A stretch of DNA of 5,162 bases from positions 1 to 5,162 of the forward strand of contig DBZV01000140.1 of NCBI GenBank assembly GCA_002311865.1, read 5' to 3'. Within the stretch, counting starts at the first letter, position 1; the number at the start of each line of letters is the position of its first letter. A program made the translations under genes and the position numbers. The notes beneath the pieces were generated by a model, which was given only the letters and a program-made list of their open reading frames with translations, had not been told where the DNA came from and searched no databases. Below, one piece after another: positions 1 to 4,062 of this stretch. Source of the stretch: Dehalococcoidia bacterium UBA1151. GTDB lineage: Bacteria > Chloroflexota > Dehalococcoidia > Lucifugimonadales > Lucifugimonadaceae.

Positions 1-80
1 AAATTGGTTTTTTTGGTTTGGCTGTTTAAAAAGGTTTTGGTGCCCCCGGGGGGGGCGTTTGTTTTGGGGGGGGGGGGGTA
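1..80. other. Low-complexity G/T-rich contig-end sequence, probable artefact
   Basis: The segment is composed of short T and G homopolymers, with a block of five C then eight G at 43-55 and a run of 13 G at 66-78. It has no coding or repeat similarity to anything else in the window and stops abruptly where ordinary mixed sequence begins near 79. It looks like low-quality sequence or mis-assembly at a contig end rather than biology. A genuine low-complexity tract cannot be excluded. Confidence 0.6.
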
Positions 81-101
81 ATCGTACTCGGTGGAGGGTA
101 T

Positions 102-126
102 GTGCGGACTGGAAGCCCGCACTACG
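102..126 (+). repeat. 25-bp hairpin repeat, copy 1
   Basis: GTGCGG (102-107) pairs with CCGCAC (117-122), and an ACTACG tail ends at 126. The reverse complement of 1692-1716 matches this copy at 23 of 25 positions, differing only at the seventh and eighth bases. It lies about 35 nt past the dehydratase stop codon on that gene's strand, so its hairpin could mark or protect the transcript 3' end. There is no T-tract for a canonical terminator. It is probably one copy of a genome-dispersed palindromic repeat. Confidence 0.7.
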
Positions 127-156
127 CCTGGAGGGTCGGACGAGCCCCGCTAGGAT

Positions 157-1362
157 CTAGATCTTCCGCATTGTTCTCTGGCGTCTGAAGCGCTGCTGGA
201 TGTAGAGGTGCTCATCGAACGTTCCTGCTTCATATGCGCCGTCCTCGGGGGTACCCGGCAGCGTGGTGTTGCCGTGGGATGGGTGGGCAGCGACCACGTC
301 TTCGTCGATATCGACGCCAAGGCCAGGGCGGTCTGGTACCTGCACGTAGCCATCGACAGTTGGGATGTGCGGCAGGACCAGTTCGTAGCGCACCGGCACA
401 TCGAACTCGACTCGTTCTAGGATCAGGCCGTTGGGGATTGCGGCCAGGACGTGGATTGCCGCGTACTCGGCGATCGGTCCCAGCGAGCCGGAGTGTGGCG
501 CAACCATGATGCCGTGGGCTTCTGCCAGCGCCGCCAGCTTCTTCATCTGCGATATGCCACCGATGCGGCCGGTGTCTGGCTGGATGACATCAACGATCTC
601 GCGCTCGATGATCTCCTTCACGCCCCAGATGTGCGAATGGCGTTCGCCAGCTGCGATGGGAATGTCCACGTTGTCCTGGACGCGTGCCAGTGCCTCGATA
701 TTCTCCGGGGCTACGGGGTCTTCGTAGAACAGGAGGTTGAACTGCTCCAGCGCCTTGCCCACCATGATGGCGTCCTTGGTGGTGAACCAGGGCGGGCCGT
801 GCGCGTCGACCATGATGTCCATCTCATCGCCAACGGCTTTGCGGATCTCTTCCACCTGGTCGACCGGGTTCACGACGCCGCCTGTCTTGACCGCAGTGAT
901 ACCCATTTCCTTGAGTTTGAGAGCCTGTTCAGGGGATTTGGCGTGGCCGTACATGCGAATCTTGTCGCGCATCTTGCCGCCAAGCAGGTTCCATACAGGG
1001 GTGTTGAGTGCCTTGCCTTTGATGTCCCATAGCGCCATATCGACGCCGTTCATTGCGCCCGACCCCACAACGCCGGTCATGCCGTTGCCCATGGTGGAGA
1101 CGAGAAGCTTCTGCCAGATTCGCTCGATGTCCGCCGGGTCTTCGCCGATCAGCAATGGTGTGATGTCCTTCACGGCGGTCTCGATCACCCGCGGCCAGCC
1201 GGAGCACTCCCCGATGCCGGTGATGCCTTCGTCCGTGTAGACCTTCACGAAGAGCCAGTTTCGGGTGGTCCAGCTATGCCCCGCTCTCGGCGTGCCATCG
1301 CCGTCCGAGTCCGGCGGCGCGCCGGCCATCATGAGGAAAGTTTTTACTTCGGTGATCTTCAA
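157..1362 (-). CDS. Enolase-superfamily sugar-acid dehydratase (mandelate racemase/muconate lactonizing enzyme family, galactonate-dehydratase-like)
   Basis: This 401-residue protein has the two-domain enolase-superfamily layout: an N-terminal capping domain (about residues 1-125) and a (beta/alpha)7-beta barrel. Visible active-site residues are K159 (VKTGG), the metal ligands D186, E214 (FYEDP) and E240 (AAGER), and two candidate acid/base histidines, H188 in DAHG and H290 in APHSGSLGPIA. The D-x-H pair plus the APH...LGPIA segment match E. coli D-galactonate dehydratase (D183, H185, E209, E235, H285), so Mg2+-dependent dehydration of an aldonic or aldaric acid to a 2-keto-3-deoxy acid in the cytoplasm is the best guess. 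The substrate cannot be read from sequence; lactone cycloisomerase or racemase activities also occur in the superfamily. The start is TTG at 1362, with AAAGGAG seven bases upstream. The first ATGs (residues 11 and 12) would cut into the first strand. The stop is TAG. It is divergent from the two oxidoreductase genes. Confidence 0.9.
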   Translation of the reverse strand: MKITEVKTFLMMAGAPPDSDGDGTPRAGHSWTTRNWLFVKVYTDEGITGIGECSGWPRVIETAVKDITPLLIGEDPADIERIWQKLLVSTMGNGMTGVVGSGAMNGVDMALWDIKGKALNTPVWNLLGGKMRDKIRMYGHAKSPEQALKLKEMGITAVKTGGVVNPVDQVEEIRKAVGDEMDIMVDAHGPPWFTTKDAIMVGKALEQFNLLFYEDPVAPENIEALARVQDNVDIPIAAGERHSHIWGVKEIIEREIVDVIQPDTGRIGGISQMKKLAALAEAHGIMVAPHSGSLGPIAEYAAIHVLAAIPNGLILERVEFDVPVRYELVLPHIPTVDGYVQVPDRPGLGVDIDEDVVAAHPSHGNTTLPGTPEDGAYEAGTFDEHLYIQQRFRRQRTMRKI

Positions 1363-1369
1363 CGGGTGG

Positions 1370-1376
1370 CTCCTTT
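1370..1376 (-). promoter_or_regulatory. Ribosome-binding site of the dehydratase, deciding a TTG start
   Basis: Read on the minus strand the sequence is AAAGGAG, followed by seven bases (CCACCCG) and then TTG AAG ATC. This fixes the start at 1362 over the in-frame ATG pair at codons 11 and 12, which have no comparable signal and would remove part of the first beta strand (MKITEVKTF). Confidence 0.75.
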
Positions 1377-1412
1377 ACGGCATCTGCAACAGGCAAATCG
1401 ATCGGCACCGGC

Positions 1413-1418
1413 ATTATG
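1413..1418 (-). promoter_or_regulatory. Possible -10 element for the dehydratase
   Basis: The minus strand reads TGCATAATGC, giving CATAAT (five of six matches to TATAAT) about 50 nt upstream of the TTG start. It lies in a short palindrome, GCAT-T-ATGC. No good -35 hexamer stands 16-18 bp upstream, so this is only a weak candidate. Confidence 0.22.
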
Positions 1419-1488
1419 CACGATGGACGCCGCACATTGCGTGTCGAGCTCAAGGCTTCTTCCTCGGTCACGCATGCGTCTCAAATGC

Positions 1489-1626
1489 TGTCATCCTGGG
1501 CGGCTCCGCGACCGGGATCTCGGCATCAATATGCGACGCGGGGGTGTGAGGTATCTCGCTTGCTGATCGGACATATTCCGCGTTCAATGCTGAGATCCCG
1601 CGGGCCGAAGCGGCCGCAGGATGACA
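1489..1626. mobile_element. MITE-like 138-bp element with long imperfect terminal inverted repeats
   Basis: The left end 1489-1526 and the right end 1587-1626 are inverted copies. The outer ten bases (TGTCATCCTG at 1489-1498, CAGGATGACA at 1617-1626) are identical. The inner GGGATCTC (1514-1521) matches GAGATCCC (1592-1599), and GCAT also matches. The GC-rich middles are diverged, and the right arm holds an extra small hairpin (GGCCG, loop AAG, CGGCC, 1603-1615). ATGC occurs directly before (1485-1488) and directly after (1627-1630) the element, which fits a 4-bp target duplication. No protein is encoded, so it would be non-autonomous. It could alternatively be a REP/BIME-type palindromic repeat pair. 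Confidence 0.65.
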
Positions 1627-1691
1627 ATGCGGTGGGCGGTGACGTTCGTTCATGCAGCGAAGGTCGGCGGCAAGGCTTATCAGGGTGGCAT

Positions 1692-1716
1692 CGTAGTGCG
1701 GGCTTCCAACCCGCAC
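1692..1716 (-). repeat. 25-bp hairpin repeat, copy 2 (inverted relative to copy 1)
   Basis: GTGCGGG (1696-1702) and CCCGCAC (1710-1716) form a perfect 7-bp stem around the loop CTTCCAA. Reverse-complemented, the unit is 23/25 identical to 102-126, including the ACTACG tail. It sits in the divergent intergenic region, so the two copies bracket the dehydratase gene in inverted orientation. Confidence 0.75.
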
Positions 1717-1778
1717 CTGTTTCGGATGCCAAAGATGAGCCACTTCGAATCCGCAGATCACTTACAGCGTGCACGTTT

Positions 1779-1799
1779 CCTGATAGAACAGGCAATCAG
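1779..1799. promoter_or_regulatory. Possible operator: nested inverted repeats upstream of the plus-strand operon
   Basis: CCTG (1779-1782) faces CAGG (1789-1792), and CTGAT (1780-1784) faces ATCAG (1795-1799). The core AACAGGCAATC at 1787-1797 resembles AACAGGCAAATC at 1388-1399, next to the dehydratase start. Similar short motifs near both divergent genes could be sites for a shared regulator, but no regulator gene is present and the motifs are short enough to arise by chance. Confidence 0.25.
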
Positions 1800-1826
1800 T
1801 TTCGGGTATGGCGCTTGCTGAGGCTA

Positions 1827-1833
1827 TTTGGAG
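1827..1833 (+). promoter_or_regulatory. Ribosome-binding site of the uronate-dehydrogenase-like gene
   Basis: TTTGGAG lies seven bases upstream of TTG 1841. The same seven bases, TTTGGAG, with the same spacing precede the downstream oxidoreductase gene, and both proteins then begin Met-Ala-Asp-(Arg/Lys)-Leu. This argues for TTG 1841 over ATG 1808, and over TTG 1853, which is about 19 nt from GGAG. Confidence 0.65.
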
Positions 1834-1840
1834 TAGAGAT

Positions 1841-2626
1841 TTGGCCGATAGATTGAAATTGCTGATTACCGGGTTGGGGGGAGTCGTCGGTCGTGCACTT
1901 CGGCCTGCCCTGGAAGAGCGGTACGAGATAAGCGCACTGTCTCGCAGCGGTGTCGATGGACTATCGCCGGAGCGCAATTTCAAAGCCAATATCGCCGATA
2001 TCGAATCGATAAGGCCCGCATTTGAAGGCGTTGATGTTGTGTTGCACCTTGCCGCTGACGGTGGGCAAAGCAGCGCGCTGGGCATGGCTGGCGGCTGGGA
2101 GACGATGCTCCAGAACAACATCATTGGCGCATACAACGTCTGCCAGGTGGCGCTGGAGGCCGGTGTTTCAAGGGTGATCCTCTCTAGCTCGGGGGCAACG
2201 GCCAACGGCTACGAGTTGCATGAGCCGTACAAGACCCTGGTCTCCACGGAAGACTTGCCCCTCCCGGACTCATGGGAGATGGTCAACGAACAGTCGGAGC
2301 CGAAGCCGATCTCGCTATACGGGGTGACCAAGCTGTTCGGCGAGGATCTGGGGCGGTATTACACCCTCACCACACCCATGTCGGTTATCAATCTCAGGAT
2401 CAGCAGCTGCGGGCCGGTCGATGAGGCGGCGCCCGGGAGAGCGCAAGCCAACTGGTCGAGCCACCGCGATTTGCAGCAGTTGACGGTCAAGATCATCGAA
2501 GCTCCTGCCGATTTGAAGTTCGATATCTTCTGGGCTACTTCAGACAACGTGAAGAAGTTCCGCGATAACCAGCACGCCAAAGACGTACTGGGCTACGCGC
2601 CGCAAGATGGCGTGGGCAAGGTTTGA
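1841..2626 (+). CDS. NAD-dependent epimerase/dehydratase family protein, uronate-dehydrogenase-like
   Basis: This 261-residue extended short-chain dehydrogenase carries the Rossmann motif GLGGVVG (G11, G14, G17), HLAA (residues 69-72), the serine cluster S115-S117, and the catalytic YGVTK (Y160, K164). The second half resembles Agrobacterium uronate dehydrogenase: R-I-x-S-C near 187-190, a Trp-Ser-x-His stretch at 205-208, and a WATSDN stretch followed by a D-N-x-H-A segment. That enzyme oxidises galacturonate or glucuronate to the aldaro-lactone with NAD+. The exact substrate here is uncertain, because the Asn after the catalytic serine in the Agrobacterium enzyme appears to be Gly118, and there is a longer insert (about 123-157) before the Tyr. 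The start chosen is TTG 1841, which has GGAG at 1830-1833 with 7-nt spacing and the same layout as the next gene. An in-frame ATG at 1808 would add 11 residues but has no ribosome-binding site. It probably forms an operon with the oxidoreductase 50 bp downstream. Confidence 0.85.
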   Translation: MADRLKLLITGLGGVVGRALRPALEERYEISALSRSGVDGLSPERNFKANIADIESIRPAFEGVDVVLHLAADGGQSSALGMAGGWETMLQNNIIGAYNVCQVALEAGVSRVILSSSGATANGYELHEPYKTLVSTEDLPLPDSWEMVNEQSEPKPISLYGVTKLFGEDLGRYYTLTTPMSVINLRISSCGPVDEAAPGRAQANWSSHRDLQQLTVKIIEAPADLKFDIFWATSDNVKKFRDNQHAKDVLGYAPQDGVGKV

Positions 2627-2662
2627 ACATAAATAACGCCTAAAGTTCAACTGCACTTCAGG

Positions 2663-2669
2663 TTTGGAG
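2663..2669 (+). promoter_or_regulatory. Ribosome-binding site of the Gfo/Idh/MocA gene
   Basis: TTTGGAG is followed by seven bases and TTG at 2677. The start gives MADKLRVGVIG, placing the Rossmann strand immediately at the N-terminus as expected for this family. Confidence 0.7.
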
Positions 2670-2676
2670 AAGATCG

Positions 2677-3828
2677 TTGGCAGACAAACTGCGCGTTGGA
2701 GTAATCGGTTGTGGCGACATGTCTCGCAACCATGTATTTGGCTACCTTCGCGCCGACCGCTACGAAATCGTCGCACTCGCCGATCTGAGTACGGAGGCTA
2801 TGAAGGACTTCGACGAGCATTTCGCTGAGTACAGTCACTATAAGGCCGAGCACTTCACCGATTTCAGGGAGATGCTGACCCAGTCCACGCTGGATGTCGT
2901 TTCGATTGGCGTGTGGGATAAAGGGCATAAGCCGATGACCCTTGCTGCGGCCGCATCCGGCGTGAAGGCAATTCTCTGTGAGAAGCCGATGGCCGACACC
3001 CTTGGCGCCGCCGCGGATATGCGGTTGGTTTGCGATCGCCACAACGTGAAGCTGGGGATTGGCCACCAGCGCAGGTGGAATCCTGCCTACAACCTGGCAA
3101 AGGATATGATCGCTGACGGCGAAATTGGCGATGTCCGGATGATCACGGCATTTGCCCGCGACGGCCTGCCGAACTACTCGTCGCACCAGGCCGACATGTT
3201 CCGGTACCTCCTGGGCGATCTGGAATGCCTCTGGGTGATGGGCAACGTTGAGCGCGAGACGGACCAGTTTGCGCGGTCGATTCCCATCGAGGACAAGGCG
3301 CTGGGCCACTTTGGCTTCGAGGGTGGGGCGCAGGCGATTATCGTTGCGTCGCTGACGCCAAGATCCGGGTGGGGCGCATGGATCACCGGGAGCGAAGGCA
3401 TGATTGATCTGTCGCTCAACGACGTGAAGCTGAGTAACGCCAGATCAGGTGGTTGGCAGCAGCATTTTCCGGACGGCGATTTCCAGAAGAACGGTGAAGA
3501 CACCGGTTTCGCGGTTGCCTACGATAACGTGGATGTCCAGGAAGCAGCGATTGCACAGGCGCGTGACTTTGCAGCATGGGTGTCAGGCGAGACTGACTAC
3601 TTCAGGGGCGAGGCGCAGCACGGTTACAAGGCGCTTGAGATGGTGCATGCGGTCTACGAATCGGCGCGCACGCACACGCAGGTTCAGCTTCCAATGAAGA
3701 CGATGGTTCATCCGTTGGAGTTGATGATCGAAGAGGGTGATCTGCCGGTGAGATACCCCGGCAAGTACGATATTCGCAATCGTTCACTACGCGGTGAGAA
3801 TACGGCTAGTGATGAGGATAACGTTTAA
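2677..3828 (+). CDS. Gfo/Idh/MocA family NAD(P)-dependent oxidoreductase
   Basis: This 383-residue protein has the Gfo/Idh/MocA two-domain architecture. The N-terminal Rossmann fold (about 1-125) starts with VGVIGCGDMS, a GxGxx(S) variant of the dinucleotide loop at residues 11-16. It holds the family hallmark E102-K103-P104, whose lysine is catalytic in characterised members. The C-terminal alpha/beta domain contains H170-Q-A-D173-MFRYLLGD, matching the usual HxxDxxRYLxG segment. Family members oxidise or reduce hydroxyls of sugars, inositols or their derivatives in the cytoplasm. The substrate here is unknown, but the uronate-dehydrogenase-like gene upstream and the sugar-acid dehydratase opposite suggest carbohydrate or sugar-acid catabolism. 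The start is TTG at 2677 with GGAG at 2666-2669, 7 nt away. The tail (about 344-383) is polar and ends in an acidic stretch. The gene is convergent with hisS. No key residue appears to be missing. Confidence 0.9.
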   Translation: MADKLRVGVIGCGDMSRNHVFGYLRADRYEIVALADLSTEAMKDFDEHFAEYSHYKAEHFTDFREMLTQSTLDVVSIGVWDKGHKPMTLAAAASGVKAILCEKPMADTLGAAADMRLVCDRHNVKLGIGHQRRWNPAYNLAKDMIADGEIGDVRMITAFARDGLPNYSSHQADMFRYLLGDLECLWVMGNVERETDQFARSIPIEDKALGHFGFEGGAQAIIVASLTPRSGWGAWITGSEGMIDLSLNDVKLSNARSGGWQQHFPDGDFQKNGEDTGFAVAYDNVDVQEAAIAQARDFAAWVSGETDYFRGEAQHGYKALEMVHAVYESARTHTQVQLPMKTMVHPLELMIEEGDLPVRYPGKYDIRNRSLRGENTASDEDNV

Positions 3829-3860
3829 GCGGCGGAGGTAGCACAGTGTGGGAGTTGCCT

Positions 3861-4062
3861 TATCCCCTCTACCTTTGGGAGAGGGTTAGGGTGAGGGCGC
3901 GTTTGAATGCCATCCACACCACTCCCGGGGCTGCGAGGATTCCTCCCGCTGAGTTTTAGGGGCAGAAATCGGCTGATTGGACATTGCAGTCAGATGCGAC
4001 ACGCCCTCACCCCAGGCATCTGCCATGCAGGCACTTGCCGCGGGGCGGCGGGAGAGGAGTAG
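3861..4062. repeat. Convergent-spacer inverted-repeat element, degenerate MITE/REP-like
   Basis: The exact 11-bp inverted repeat GGGTGAGGGCG (3889-3899) and CGCCCTCACCC (4002-4012) is flanked outside by CCCTCT (3865-3870) on the left and AGAGGA (4053-4058) on the right. This gives a roughly 200-bp structure with related ends that stops immediately before the hisS stop codon. The left arm keeps a good hairpin, while the right arm is interrupted by about 35 unrelated bases. The interior contains no gene. This is a plausible decayed palindromic element; the outer pairing is weak. Confidence 0.45.
3865..3885. terminator. GC-rich hairpin after the Gfo/Idh/MocA gene, possible factor-independent stop or repeat hairpin
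   Basis: CCCTCT (3865-3870) pairs with AGAGGG (3880-3885). A further CC/GG pair closes a TTT loop, with a single A-G mismatch between the two stems. The hairpin begins 37 nt after the oxidoreductase stop codon, between convergent genes. No T-run follows on either strand, so it is not a textbook intrinsic terminator. The sequence CCTTTGGGAGAGGGTTAGGGTGAGGG resembles a palindromic repeat that is common in bacterial intergenic DNA (recalled, not searched). Confidence 0.4.

Larger units (their letters stand above)
1363..1840. other. Divergent intergenic region without a gene
   Basis: This 478-bp spacer separates the two divergent transcripts. It holds the MITE-like element (1489-1626), one 25-bp hairpin repeat (1692-1716), the two ribosome-binding sites at its edges, and a pair of short similar motifs near each gene (1388-1399 and 1787-1797). 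Open frames across it show no recognisable domain and overlap the palindromic elements, so they are judged non-coding. No convincing sigma-70 -35/-10 pair was found for the plus-strand operon. Confidence 0.7.

Noticed and set aside
451..1032. Long plus-strand open frame (193 codons) opposite the dehydratase
   Set aside because: It is antisense to a gene with clear enolase-superfamily motifs; its translation is low-complexity and shows no domain or ribosome-binding site.
1489..1716. CRISPR array or spacer-like structure
   Set aside because: The repeats are inverted and palindromic with only two copies of each type, and there is no regular spacing or cas gene.
1808..1840. ATG at 1808 as start of the uronate-dehydrogenase-like protein
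   Set aside because: It has no Shine-Dalgarno sequence, and the 11 extra residues lie before the Rossmann strand. TTG 1841 has GGAG at 7 nt, matching the two other genes; the ATG remains a possible alternative.
1416..1856. Open frame of 146 codons across the divergent intergenic region
   Set aside because: It runs straight through the MITE-like element and the hairpin repeat and overlaps the SDR start in another frame; composition is not protein-like.
2647..3309. Minus-strand open frame (220 codons) opposite the Gfo/Idh/MocA gene
   Set aside because: It is a mirror frame of a well-supported gene, with no recognisable motif, and it spans the operon's intergenic gap and ribosome-binding site.
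3861..3900. Canonical rho-independent terminator
   Set aside because: The stem is good but no T-tract follows on either strand, so only a low-confidence terminator or repeat hairpin is claimed.
4014..4040. Small palindromes around GGCATCTGCCATGCAGGC as an operator
   Set aside because: Only 4-bp stems form (CTGC/GCAG, TGCC/GGCA), and the site is downstream of both flanking genes, so a regulatory role is unsupported.
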